From: Sphingobacterium daejeonense
GTDB taxonomy: Bacteria > Bacteroidota > Bacteroidia > Sphingobacteriales > Sphingobacteriaceae
Reading direction: 5' to 3'
Assembly: GCF_901472535.1 (NCBI RefSeq)
Contig: NZ_LR590470.1
Coordinates: 3,720,001-3,784,000, forward strand
DNA length: 64,000 bases
Shown piece after piece: positions 42,160-51,053 of the stretch; position 1 is the stretch's first letter; the number at the start of each line of letters is the position of its first letter. The notes below the pieces were generated by a model. The model ran no database searches, was not told the origin of the DNA, and was given only the letters and a program-made list of their open reading frames with translations. The translations under genes and the position numbers were made by a program.

Positions 42160-44640
42160 TTAATACGGGTCTACATCAATCTGAACTCGTACTCCTTTAT
42201 TCTTTTTGTCAAGTTCAAAATGTAGTAATGCTTGTTTGATTAATTCCTTAACCTTTACGATGGAGATATTCTTTCTTTCGATTTTCAAAGTAATCGTTTG
42301 GATGAAATTATTTCTCACTCTTGATACCAATGGAGGTTCAGGGCCTAATACCCTCTCGGCTAATTGCTGTTTTAAAAGGGACGCAAGTCTTTTGGCAGCA
42401 TCATGGACCAAATCCTGGTTACTATGCTTGACATCTAGCTTTATTAAGCGATAAAAAGGGGGGTATAAATAGTTCTTTCTTTCCGTAATTTCGGACATAA
42501 ACATCTCCTGATAATCATGATTTGTTACTTGTTCGAGAATTCTATGATTTGGGGTATTTGTTTGTATGATAACTTTTCCTTCATTCTGTCTGCGTCCTGC
42601 TCTACCTGATACTTGTGAGAACAATGAAAATGCTCTTTCGTAGGCTCTGAAATCAGGAAAATTGATCATGCCATCGGCATTGATAATTCCTATTAACGTC
42701 ACGTTGCCGAAATCAAGACCTTTTGTAATCATTTGAGTACCGATAAGCACATCAAACTCTTGGTTGTCGAATGCAGAAATCACTCTGTCGAAACCATATT
42801 TTCCTTTAGTAGAATCTAAGTCTAGCCTTCCGATCCTTAGTTCAGGCAATTGAATTTCTAACTCCTCTTCTACCCTTTCAGTACCAAAACCCTTGCTCTG
42901 CATATTTGGCAATCCACAAGCGGGACAGGTCTGCACCAATTCTTCTGAAAATCCGCAATAGTGACAATGCATTAAATTACTGGATTTGTGATAAGTCAAG
43001 CTGACGTCGCAGTTAATACATTTTGCGACATACCCGCATGTTCCACATTGAAGGAATGGTGTATGGCCACGACGGTTCTGAAACAATATTACCTGTTCTT
43101 TCCTTTTAACGGTTTCGTCGATGGCTTGCAGCAATTTTGCGCTGAAGTAGGAGAACATTTCTTCCTTTCTGGATGCTTCAGTAATATCTACGATTTCAAT
43201 TGCTGGCAATTTAGCTTCACCAAATCTTTCCGTCAATTCAATTAGGCCGTATTTCCCAGCTTTTGCATTGTAATAACTTTCAACAGAAGGTGTGGCGGAA
43301 CCTAACAAAACTTTGGCTTGATGCTGCTGCGCAAGGTAAATCGCTGTATCCCGTGCATGATATCTTGGAGCAGGATCATACTGTTTATAAGAATTTTCAT
43401 GCTCCTCATCTACTATGATAAGACCAAGATCATTAAAAGGTAGGAATACGGAAGACCTGGCTCCTATAACCACCTTAAATTCACCTTTGTTTACTTTATG
43501 CCATACTTCGGCACGTTCATTATCATTGAATTTTGAGTGATATACACCTAACTCATCACCAAAATGGAGTTTAAGTCGCTCGGTAATCTGGGCGGTCAAA
43601 GCAATTTCTGGCAAGAGGTAGAGGGCATTCTTGCCCTTTCTCAATACCTCTTCAATTAGGCGGATATAAATTTGAGTTTTTCCGGAAGCAGTAACTCCGT
43701 GTAAGAGGACAACATCTTTTTCTTGAAAGGACTCTTCGATCTGTTGAAAGGCATTTTGCTGTGCTTGGCTGAAATTGAAATCAGGAGATAACAACACATC
43801 AGTCCCTTCGAACCTACTGACTACTTTCTCTTCAACGGTAAATACACCTTTTTCGATCAAACCCGTAATTGCCCCTGCCCCACTTCCTGAAGCTTCCATA
43901 ACCTCCTGTCTGCTGATATCATTCTTGGACTTCAACAGCTGTAGGAAAGCTATCACTGCATCTTGTTGCTTTGGAGCACGATTGAGGCTGTCCAATAATT
44001 CTCTTCTGCCATCTGGATCGTTAAATTCCGAGGCCAATCGCAGAAAAGATTTAGTCTTAGGTTTATATTTTTGTTTTATTTCTTCAGATATTAAAATAAA
44101 ACCGTGTTCAAAAAGACTTCTTAATAGTGGGAATACTGTTTTTTGCCCTAATATTTTGATAACATCGTTAACGGTCAATTCACCGGCGAGGTCTAATGCT
44201 TCTAAAATCATGTATCCTTTGTCGGATACTATGGATCGGTCAAGACTTGGGTCATCCGATGCCATAATTTTGGTTTCAGAAGCCATCTTTAATGCTGCAG
44301 GCAAGGCTGCTTGCATGACATCTCCAACGTAACACATATAGTATTCAGCTATCCAATCCCACATCTGTAATTGAATATGATTGACAATGGGTTCATTATC
44401 GACTACATCCAATATGTATTTAGCTTCGTATTGTAAGGGAGCTTCGGTCGTAATGTTCTTTACGATAGCAGAATATATTTTGTTCTTACCAAACTGAACG
44501 ATTACCCTACAACCTACCGCTATCTTGTCACTCAGGTCAAATGGAACTCTATATGTATAAGATTTAGCAATCGCCAAAGGCAAGATGACCTCTACAAAAT
44601 AAGTAGTGCGATTTGGAGCAGTTAAATCCAGTTGAGACAT
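42160..44640 (-). CDS. priA: Primosomal protein N' (replication restart helicase)
   Basis: 826 residues from the Met at 44640 (MSQLDLTAPNRTTYFVEVIL). The reading could extend 28 codons upstream, but that part is made of intergenic GATATGAGATG repeat and lies beyond the promoter. PriA binds stalled forks and reloads DnaB. It has an N-terminal 3'-DNA-binding domain, Walker A GVTASGKTQIY, the DEEH box in IIVDEEHENSYKQYD, eight zinc Cys (QCGTCGYVAKCINC; CHYCGF; CPACG), and C-terminal motifs FDVLIGTQMITKGLDFGNV and SQVSGRAGR. It is intact. Confidence 0.96.
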   Translation of the reverse strand: MSQLDLTAPNRTTYFVEVILPLAIAKSYTYRVPFDLSDKIAVGCRVIVQFGKNKIYSAIVKNITTEAPLQYEAKYILDVVDNEPIVNHIQLQMWDWIAEYYMCYVGDVMQAALPAALKMASETKIMASDDPSLDRSIVSDKGYMILEALDLAGELTVNDVIKILGQKTVFPLLRSLFEHGFILISEEIKQKYKPKTKSFLRLASEFNDPDGRRELLDSLNRAPKQQDAVIAFLQLLKSKNDISRQEVMEASGSGAGAITGLIEKGVFTVEEKVVSRFEGTDVLLSPDFNFSQAQQNAFQQIEESFQEKDVVLLHGVTASGKTQIYIRLIEEVLRKGKNALYLLPEIALTAQITERLKLHFGDELGVYHSKFNDNERAEVWHKVNKGEFKVVIGARSSVFLPFNDLGLIIVDEEHENSYKQYDPAPRYHARDTAIYLAQQHQAKVLLGSATPSVESYYNAKAGKYGLIELTERFGEAKLPAIEIVDITEASRKEEMFSYFSAKLLQAIDETVKRKEQVILFQNRRGHTPFLQCGTCGYVAKCINCDVSLTYHKSSNLMHCHYCGFSEELVQTCPACGLPNMQSKGFGTERVEEELEIQLPELRIGRLDLDSTKGKYGFDRVISAFDNQEFDVLIGTQMITKGLDFGNVTLIGIINADGMINFPDFRAYERAFSLFSQVSGRAGRRQNEGKVIIQTNTPNHRILEQVTNHDYQEMFMSEITERKNYLYPPFYRLIKLDVKHSNQDLVHDAAKRLASLLKQQLAERVLGPEPPLVSRVRNNFIQTITLKIERKNISIVKVKELIKQALLHFELDKKNKGVRVQIDVDPY

Positions 44641-44644
44641 AGGG

Positions 44645-44652
44645 CAAAGATA
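44645..44652 (-). promoter_or_regulatory. -7 promoter element of priA (TATCTTTG)
   Basis: A perfect TAnnTTTG on the minus strand with four bases between it and the priA ATG at 44640; it fixes the start codon and implies a leaderless or near-leaderless message. Confidence 0.65.
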
Positions 44653-44663
44653 AGGTTTAGATT

Positions 44664-44700
44664 TGGGATGTGAGATATGAGATATGAGATGTGAGATATC
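44664..44700. repeat. GATGTGAGATATGA-type tandem repeat, arm 1
   Basis: Units of GATGTGAGATATGAGATAT, matching 20117-20152. An inverted arm is at 44803-44830, and the terminator at 44718-44743 lies between them. Confidence 0.75.
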
Positions 44701-44717
44701 ATGCGCTAATAAAAAAG

Positions 44718-44743
44718 ATTCCATCGAATATTCGATGGAATCT
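44718..44743 (-). terminator. Terminator of the DUF423 gene
   Basis: A perfect palindrome (GATTCCATCGAAT and its complement), followed by TTTTTTATT on the minus strand, about 90 nt past the DUF423 stop. Confidence 0.8.
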
Positions 44744-44802
44744 TTTACCAGTATTATTTTTATAAATCTGTCTTAATCTTATTTATGAGATTTAATATCA
44801 CA

Positions 44803-44830
44803 ATACTCATATCTCATATCCCATATCTCT
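44803..44830. repeat. TCATATCTCATATC-type tandem repeat, arm 2 (inverted)
   Basis: CTCATATCTCATATCCCATA is the complement of the arm at 44664-44700; the two arms bracket about 100 nt. Confidence 0.75.
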
Positions 44831-45220
44831 TTACGCTCTATTCTTCATTGCAGCGATAAACAACGCGATCCAGCCGACCATAAAACATACACCACCGAGT
44901 GGTGTTACTGGGCCGATGATTGAAATATTTTCGATTCCTAAGAGGTTACGGGTACTTAATAGGTATAAAGATCCTGAGAAAAGAATAATCCCTATCGTGA
45001 ACATGATATAGGAAACTTTAATGGATTGACTTTTTGCTCTTGAAAATGTTGAAAGGAATAAAAGAGCAAGTGTGTGGTAAAAATGATATTGGTTTGCGGT
45101 TCCCCATGTTTCCAGTTGTTTGTCGGAAATTTTTCCTTCTAAACCATGAGCACCGAATGCACCAAGTATTACAGCTAACAGGCCAAAAAAAGAAGCAGTT
45201 AGGATAATTTGTTTGTTCAT
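44831..45220 (-). CDS. DUF423 domain-containing membrane protein
   Basis: 129 residues with four membrane helices. Family marks: LAVILGAFGAHGLEGKISDK near the N-terminus, QYHFYHTLALLFL, LFSGSLYLLS in helix 3 and PLGGVCFMVGWIALF in helix 4. This is the YgdD/TMEM256 group of small inner-membrane proteins without a known role. It is a single gene, divergent from the beta-propeller gene at 45354, with a terminator downstream. Confidence 0.88.
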   Translation of the reverse strand: MNKQIILTASFFGLLAVILGAFGAHGLEGKISDKQLETWGTANQYHFYHTLALLFLSTFSRAKSQSIKVSYIMFTIGIILFSGSLYLLSTRNLLGIENISIIGPVTPLGGVCFMVGWIALFIAAMKNRA

Positions 45221-45293
45221 AAAAAAAAGCTAAAATAATCGCTTATGAAATTTCGTTTATAAATGTATAAAATAACTTCTTAAAAAGCACTCC

Positions 45294-45301
45294 TATTTTT
45301 G
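45294..45301 (+). promoter_or_regulatory. -7 promoter element (TATTTTTG)
   Basis: TAnnTTTG 52 nt before the ATG at 45354. The -33 is not obvious. Confidence 0.45.
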
Positions 45302-45353
45302 CAAATTTGTCTATATTCAACATTAAAACAAACAAAAGGAATACTTTTCGTTC

Positions 45354-48005
45354 ATGAGAAATACAATAATTGTTTCAGTCCTTCTATTTATTGCGGTGGT
45401 TGTAGCGTCGGTGTTTTACTTTGGGGATTTAAACAAGGAACAAAAGGAATATGTAGGTCCAGTACAGCATTTACCTGAGGATACCTATTTAGTTGCATCG
45501 TTTTTGAATGACGCAACGACCGACAATATCTTTAAAGATTTTGAAATTTTTGAAGCGATGCTTGGCAAACATGCTATGCATCAATTGAAGCAGCTCAAAC
45601 AAAACTTACTTCGTAACAAAGCATTATCACCACTGGTTGGCGGTGCAGAAATATTGATGTCTTTTCATCCCGAAAAAAATGGGATAAGTACATTATTCAG
45701 TATCCATAGTTCAGAAAAGGTAGACCAAGCGGTTTTAGATCAAACCTTTCTGACCTTGAGCAAGAAGTATAAAGTCAGTACGCAGGATACAGCAGGAATT
45801 AGAATTTATCAATTTGCGAATCTTGAAAGGGATACTACTTTTAAAGATGACAAACCGTTGGACTCCTTGTTTTATGTCACCTATCAGGATAATATTTTCT
45901 TTTCTAGTTTAAACAAGGGGTTATTGGTAAAAGTTACGGATAAAAAGATTGAAAAGTTAAAAGAAAATCAGGTTACTTTTTTCAACGAACATAACAACAG
46001 AAATGCTCCTTTCACCGTATATATCCCTCAACAGAATATCCCGGCATTTATTTCAGTATTTAAACAGAATAAACCTGGAGATTTTTTACGACAATTTGTA
46101 AACTTAAAGGGAGAGACAGTTTGGAACATCAATTTTAAACAAGATGCATTGATGTTAACCGGAGAAAGCCATTTAGCGGAAGGTAAAGACAAGGAATATA
46201 TAGCTCTTTTTGCTAATCAGAGCAAAACCACACAAAAGCTATACAATTACTTTCCTTCAACGACCATGATGTATGTGGAATATTCTTTTAGTGATTCTAA
46301 ATCATGGTTCGAGGATTTAACATTATGGCAATCTAAACAAGATAATTATAAACAGCTACAAGGACAGTCTCAAGAAATCAACAAAAGCAAGGAAGGTTTA
46401 TTAAGTGACTTCCAATCCGTACTAGCTGGAGATTTTGCGGTTGCAGAACAAAGCAACTCCGATTATATAGGTTTTATTACCATCCAGGACAGCAGTAGGC
46501 TTGACTCAATTATTGATGATATTGCCGAAAATTTAAGTGACAGTACTTATCGTTTCCGATACGCTAATATTCCATATCGTTTCTTTGGCGAAGGCTTAAA
46601 AGCTTTTTCAAGGCCATATTTTGTTAAAATCAATGATATGTTGGTCATGGCAAATCAATTGTCAACCATTCAAGAATACAAAAGAAAATGGAGGAACAAA
46701 GATTTCTTGATAGCAAGTTTAGGTTTTAAAAACTATGAGCAAATCCAAGGCAATGAAGCCAATGTCACGTTCTTTATCAACACTAAGAATGCAAACAATT
46801 TTATAAACAATACATTAAATTCTGATTATCGTAAGAAGTTCAGAGAAGATGAGGAATATGGATATCAGGATTTTTATTCATGGTCTTTACAGCTTTCAGG
46901 CAATGCTGGAAACTTTTTAAGTAGGTTCTATGGTATTTACAAAAGCAAGAACAGACTTGGAGTTACCCCTTCATGGACCTATAGTATGGGAAGCAGACTG
47001 ATCAAAGGTCCTTATGTTTTTGAGCAATCTGATACTTCTCAGTTTATTCTTGTTCAGGAACAAGACCATACTGTGCATGCCATCCATCCTTCAGGAACTA
47101 AGTTGTGGTCTACCTTGTTTGCAGGGCGAATAATTGGTGATGTTAAGCAATTGCCGGATCGTAGTCTATTATTGGTAACGGACCGTCGGAGGCTTTATCG
47201 TTTTGACAGCAGTGGCAAAACATTGCAAGGATTTTCGACCAGTGTTTCAGCAGAACCTACATCAAATCCTGAAGTTGTAGACTGGAATGGTCAACAGGTG
47301 ATATTGATTCCTTCCAAGAACCGTATTATGGCTTATGATATGGAAGGTGGACCTATGAGTGGTTGGGATAATTCAACAGTTGAAGGGGATATTTTAGGTA
47401 ACATCGTATTTGTTGACAATCAAGCTGTAGTCGCTACGAGTTATGGAAGGGTTTATTTCTTTGACCAACAAGGGAACAAGACTAAAGAAATAGACATTGA
47501 AGGAGATGTAAGTTTTGTTAGTCCATTAGCTGTTACTAGTAAAGACAATGAATACATTTTTTATTGCACAGATAGTGATGGTAAAGTACATCAGATAAAA
47601 TCTGATGGTTCCAATAAGGTTGTTATGGAAAATCAATGGAAGAAAGGTTATTCTGTTTATTTCAAAAACATAAATGGCACTACTTCTCCTGAAATGATAA
47701 TCATTGACGGCTCTTACCTTCAAGTTTTCGAATTAGGAGATAATCCTAGGCAGATATTTGATTATACCTTCACCAAAGAAATAGATGCAGAGCCTTTATT
47801 CTTCCCTATTTCCAGCAGCATGTTCCAATTAGGTATTGCTGATGAGGAGAACCTTGTTTATCTATTTGCAGAGAATGGTAGCTTAGCGGATGGATTTCCT
47901 GTGGAGGGTTTACCATTGTTTTATTATGGCAAAATCAACTATAACTCAGGGAATTATTTGTTGACAACAAAAAGAGATTTCAAAATCTATGCTTTTCCTC
48001 ATTAA
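45354..48005 (+). CDS. Large membrane-anchored protein with C-terminal beta-propeller, function unknown
   Basis: 883 residues. A single N-terminal membrane anchor (about 4-23) is followed by a long extracytoplasmic region. Residues about 35-540 are a mixed alpha/beta domain with repeats of the DUF3352 flavour (LPEDTYLVASFLND; YFPSTTMMYVEYSFSDS). Residues about 560-883 look like a PQQ-type beta-propeller: blades such as HAIHPSGTKLWSTLF, LYRFDSSGKTLQGF, VYFFDQQGNKTKEI and LVYLFAENGSLADGF. No catalytic motif is seen. It is followed after 116 nt, with a new promoter, by nrnA. The function is unknown; a periplasmic envelope or assembly role is a guess. Confidence 0.7.
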   Translation: MRNTIIVSVLLFIAVVVASVFYFGDLNKEQKEYVGPVQHLPEDTYLVASFLNDATTDNIFKDFEIFEAMLGKHAMHQLKQLKQNLLRNKALSPLVGGAEILMSFHPEKNGISTLFSIHSSEKVDQAVLDQTFLTLSKKYKVSTQDTAGIRIYQFANLERDTTFKDDKPLDSLFYVTYQDNIFFSSLNKGLLVKVTDKKIEKLKENQVTFFNEHNNRNAPFTVYIPQQNIPAFISVFKQNKPGDFLRQFVNLKGETVWNINFKQDALMLTGESHLAEGKDKEYIALFANQSKTTQKLYNYFPSTTMMYVEYSFSDSKSWFEDLTLWQSKQDNYKQLQGQSQEINKSKEGLLSDFQSVLAGDFAVAEQSNSDYIGFITIQDSSRLDSIIDDIAENLSDSTYRFRYANIPYRFFGEGLKAFSRPYFVKINDMLVMANQLSTIQEYKRKWRNKDFLIASLGFKNYEQIQGNEANVTFFINTKNANNFINNTLNSDYRKKFREDEEYGYQDFYSWSLQLSGNAGNFLSRFYGIYKSKNRLGVTPSWTYSMGSRLIKGPYVFEQSDTSQFILVQEQDHTVHAIHPSGTKLWSTLFAGRIIGDVKQLPDRSLLLVTDRRRLYRFDSSGKTLQGFSTSVSAEPTSNPEVVDWNGQQVILIPSKNRIMAYDMEGGPMSGWDNSTVEGDILGNIVFVDNQAVVATSYGRVYFFDQQGNKTKEIDIEGDVSFVSPLAVTSKDNEYIFYCTDSDGKVHQIKSDGSNKVVMENQWKKGYSVYFKNINGTTSPEMIIIDGSYLQVFELGDNPRQIFDYTFTKEIDAEPLFFPISSSMFQLGIADEENLVYLFAENGSLADGFPVEGLPLFYYGKINYNSGNYLLTTKRDFKIYAFPH

Positions 48006-48078
48006 CAGTTTAATATTCAATCGATTCACACATTAAAAAAATTTATAAAAGATTTACTTAAAGACTTAAATTTTTTTA

Positions 48079-48105
48079 TTTGCAGACTTTTTTTCATTAG
48101 GTTTG
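48079..48105 (+). promoter_or_regulatory. Promoter of nrnA
   Basis: TTTG, 15 nt, TAGGTTTG, then 16 nt to the ATG at 48122. The spacing is a little short for the consensus. Confidence 0.5.
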
Positions 48106-48121
48106 CATTCACAAAATAAGT

Positions 48122-49129
48122 ATGTTACAAGGAGAAGAATATTTAGAAGCACTTTCCAGACCTAAAAAGATTATCATCACTACTCATCATAAACCTGATG
48201 GCGATGCATTAGGTTCATCATTAGGACTTTACCATTGGCTAAAAGGTAAGGGTCATGATGTTCATGTAGTATTATCTTCTGATTTTCCTACCTTTTTAGA
48301 TTGGATGCCGGGATTTGATGACTTAATATACTATCCTACTGAGACAGAATTATCACATAATTTATTTGCAGAGGCAGACATTATCTTTTGTTTGGATTAC
48401 AGTGCTCTTTCACGGACCAATATACTAGAACCTGTCATTCGTGAGGCAAAAGGACAAAAATGGATGATAGATCATCATTTGGATCCTGAGGATTTTGCTG
48501 CGGTTGAATATTGGGATTCTAGTGCTGCTGCAACAGCACAATTGGTTTATACCTTTATAGCCGATGTTTATCAAGATAAAGATTCGATAACTCCAGAAAT
48601 TGCTTCCTGTTTATATGCCGGGATCATGACTGATACCGGATCATTTAGATTTCGTTCGACTACTTCTGCCGTTCACCACATCATCGCAAACCTGATTGAT
48701 GCTGGAGCCCGTAATTGGGAAATCCACGAAAATATATACAATAGTGCTACAGAAAACCGTTTAAAGTTCTTAGGCTATTGCTTATTGAATTGTTTAGAGG
48801 TTATTCCGGAATACAATACTGCTTTATTTTCCTTGACAAAGGAAGACTTGGCAAAGTTCAATGTTACAACTGGAGATACCGAAGGATTAGTAAATTATGC
48901 ACTATCCATAAAAGGTATCCGACTAGCGGGACTATTTGTTGATAGAACTGAATTAATTAAATTATCTTTGCGGTCGATTGGAGAAATTCCTTGCAACGAG
49001 ATCTGCAAGAAATATTTCAATGGAGGAGGGCATTTAAATGCTGCTGGTGGTAATTCCACTGAGGATTTAGACACCGTAGTTTCAAGGTTTAAATCTATTC
49101 TTCCTGAGTACAAGAATTATTTAACATAG
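48122..49129 (+). CDS. nrnA: DHH family phosphoesterase, NrnA-like (nanoRNase/pAp phosphatase)
   Basis: 335 residues, the usual length. DHH motifs: ITTHHKPDGDALGSSLGLYH (about 20-38) with metal-binding His and Asp, FCLDYSALSR, the DHH box WMIDHHLDPED (about 118-128), AGIMTDTGSFRF, and DHHA1 GGGHLNAAGG near the C-terminus. NrnA enzymes degrade oligoribonucleotides of 2-5 nt and dephosphorylate pAp. It is separated by 27 nt from the FKBP lipoprotein gene, a frequent pairing in Bacteroidota. Confidence 0.92.
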   Translation: MLQGEEYLEALSRPKKIIITTHHKPDGDALGSSLGLYHWLKGKGHDVHVVLSSDFPTFLDWMPGFDDLIYYPTETELSHNLFAEADIIFCLDYSALSRTNILEPVIREAKGQKWMIDHHLDPEDFAAVEYWDSSAAATAQLVYTFIADVYQDKDSITPEIASCLYAGIMTDTGSFRFRSTTSAVHHIIANLIDAGARNWEIHENIYNSATENRLKFLGYCLLNCLEVIPEYNTALFSLTKEDLAKFNVTTGDTEGLVNYALSIKGIRLAGLFVDRTELIKLSLRSIGEIPCNEICKKYFNGGGHLNAAGGNSTEDLDTVVSRFKSILPEYKNYLT

Positions 49130-49156
49130 AATATAATAAGCGTTATAAATAAAAAA

Positions 49157-50146
49157 ATGAAAAAATCAATTTTAGTATTAACAGCATTAGCGGGCCTTAT
49201 GCTTGCATCATGCCAAAGTTTCAAAAAAGGTGAAGGTGGCCTAGAATATAAATTCTTCGAAGATAAAGGCGGCGAGAAAGCTGTTGGAGGAGATGTTCTA
49301 GCTATGGATATTGTTGTTAAAACAGACCGCGACTCTTTATTAGCAAGTACATATGACCTTGGATTACCTCAAATTGCACCTGTGATTCCAGATTCATTGG
49401 TTCAAGGTGGTTACCCAGGTGACAACAACACAATCTTGAAAATGTTAGGTGAAGGAGATAGCGCAACTTTCAAATTGAATTTGGATACTATGGCAGCTAG
49501 AACTGGTCAACCTAAGCCAGATTTTGCTGATAAATACATTCAGTTTACTATTAAGGTTAAGAAACTTTTCAAAAAAGGTAGCTTAACAGATTCAGCATTG
49601 TTTGAACAAGTTAATCAATATTACCTAGCTCAAATGGAAGGTTTGAAAAAAGCTGAAGAAGGTAAGATTGCTAAATTTGTTGAGTCTAACAAACTACAAC
49701 CTAAGAAAACTGCTACTGGATTACAATACGTAATCAAAGAAGAAGGTTCAGGTGCTAATCCAGTTGTTGGAGATACAGTAGTATTGAACTATACTGGTAA
49801 ATTAACAAACGAAAAGTTATTTGACACGAACGATCCAGAATTAGCTAAGAAAGAAGGCAAATTCAATCCTATGAGACCTTATGAGCCATTACGTGTTCGT
49901 ATTGGTCACACACCAGTAATTCCAGGATGGACTGAAGGACTTCAATTATTGAAAAAAGGTGGAAAAGCTACTTTGATTATTCCTTCATCATTAGGATATG
50001 GTGAACGTCAGCAAAGTAATGAGATTCCTCCATATGCTCCGTTGGTATTCGACGTTGAAGTATTGGATATTATCGCTGGTCCTAAAGGTGATACACCTCA
50101 GGTAGTAGCTCCAACAGGAACTCCAGTAACTCCTCCTGCTAACTAA
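49157..50146 (+). CDS. FKBP-type peptidyl-prolyl cis-trans isomerase, lipoprotein
   Basis: 329 residues. A lipoprotein signal with the lipobox LASC (Cys19) predicts anchoring in the envelope. The N-terminal region (about 30-140) looks like a first, degenerate FKBP-like domain (VGGDVLAMDIVVKTDRDSLL). A charged helix precedes the C-terminal FKBP domain (about 185-310) with DTVVLNYTGKLTNEKLFDTN, PVIPGWTEGLQLLKKGGKAT and IPSSLGYGERQ. It accelerates prolyl isomerisation in folding envelope proteins. The tail is Pro/Thr-rich. A strong terminator follows. Confidence 0.92.
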   Translation: MKKSILVLTALAGLMLASCQSFKKGEGGLEYKFFEDKGGEKAVGGDVLAMDIVVKTDRDSLLASTYDLGLPQIAPVIPDSLVQGGYPGDNNTILKMLGEGDSATFKLNLDTMAARTGQPKPDFADKYIQFTIKVKKLFKKGSLTDSALFEQVNQYYLAQMEGLKKAEEGKIAKFVESNKLQPKKTATGLQYVIKEEGSGANPVVGDTVVLNYTGKLTNEKLFDTNDPELAKKEGKFNPMRPYEPLRVRIGHTPVIPGWTEGLQLLKKGGKATLIIPSSLGYGERQQSNEIPPYAPLVFDVEVLDIIAGPKGDTPQVVAPTGTPVTPPAN

Positions 50147-50172
50147 TCAGGATTTATATTACAAAATTTATA

Positions 50173-50209
50173 AAAAAACGCAGTTTTCATTATGAGAACT
50201 GCGTTTTTT
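50173..50209 (+). terminator. Terminator after the FKBP gene
   Basis: AAAAACGCAGTT and AACTGCGTTTTTT form a stem with a T run, 27 nt past the stop. Confidence 0.9.
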
Positions 50210-50242
50210 CATTCCATAGAAACATATTATCTGACAATATGT

Positions 50243-50250
50243 TAACTTTG
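50243..50250 (+). promoter_or_regulatory. -7 promoter element of the TatD-ansA unit (TAACTTTG)
   Basis: A perfect TAnnTTTG five bases before the ATG at 50256; probably leaderless. Confidence 0.6.
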
Positions 50251-50255
50251 GCTCA

Positions 50256-51050
50256 ATGACAGAGCAAATTGATTTAAAAAATCAGACTTTAACCGACACT
50301 CATACGCATATATACTACCAAGCAGGTACCCCTGTTCTGAAGGAACAGATGGAGCGTTGTTTCCAAAATGGAATTACACGATTATTCTTGCCAAATGTAG
50401 ATGTAGACTCTATGGAGAAGGTTTTTGAAAATGTCAAAGCCTATCCTAATCATTGTTTCCCGATGTTAGGACTTCATCCTTGCGATGTCAAAGAAAATTA
50501 TCAGGATCAATTGGATCAAATCTATAGCAAGATTCAACAATCAACAATCTACGCTATTGGAGAAATTGGAATTGACCTTTATTGGGACAAAAGCACATTA
50601 GCTATTCAGCAGGATGCTTTTGCACAACAGATCAACTGGGCAAAGGATCTAGGGTTACCGGTTTCCATTCATTGTAGAGAAGCTTTTGATGAGGTTTTTG
50701 AGGTGTTGGATGCCCATGCTGATGAGCACCTATTTGGTATCTTCCACTGTTTCACGGGTACGTTGGAACAAGCCCATAGAGCTATTAAACTGGGATTTAA
50801 ATTAGGCATTGGGGGAGTATTGACGTATAAAAAGTCTGGCCTTGATGCTGTTGTAAAAGAAATCGACCTTGAACATATTGTTCTTGAAACAGATGCCCCC
50901 TACTTGGCTCCGGTTCCATTCAGAGGAAAAGAAAATGAAAGCAGCTACCTCATTCATATTGCGCAAAAACTTGCCGATATCCATGAGACAGGAATAGATA
51001 AAGTAGCAGAAATAACAACTAATAATTCTAAAAACGTATTTAAAATCTAA
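50256..51050 (+). CDS. TatD family hydrolase
   Basis: 264 residues, the normal size. It is a metal-dependent TIM-barrel nuclease/hydrolase: ligands in DTHTHIYY (about 14-18), GEIGIDLYWD (about 105), SIHCREAFDE (about 140), FHCFTGTLEQA (about 165) and ETDAPYLAPV (about 212). TatD proteins act as 3'-5' DNases or D-tyrosyl-tRNA-related hydrolases in quality control; the bacterial substrate is not settled. It is followed after 3 nt by ansA, so the two are co-transcribed. Confidence 0.92.
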   Translation: MTEQIDLKNQTLTDTHTHIYYQAGTPVLKEQMERCFQNGITRLFLPNVDVDSMEKVFENVKAYPNHCFPMLGLHPCDVKENYQDQLDQIYSKIQQSTIYAIGEIGIDLYWDKSTLAIQQDAFAQQINWAKDLGLPVSIHCREAFDEVFEVLDAHADEHLFGIFHCFTGTLEQAHRAIKLGFKLGIGGVLTYKKSGLDAVVKEIDLEHIVLETDAPYLAPVPFRGKENESSYLIHIAQKLADIHETGIDKVAEITTNNSKNVFKI

Positions 51051-51053
51051 TAG

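Noticed and set aside
44641..44724. 28-residue N-terminal extension of PriA
   Set aside because: It translates the GATATGAGATG repeat and lies upstream of the -7 element, so it cannot be in the transcript.
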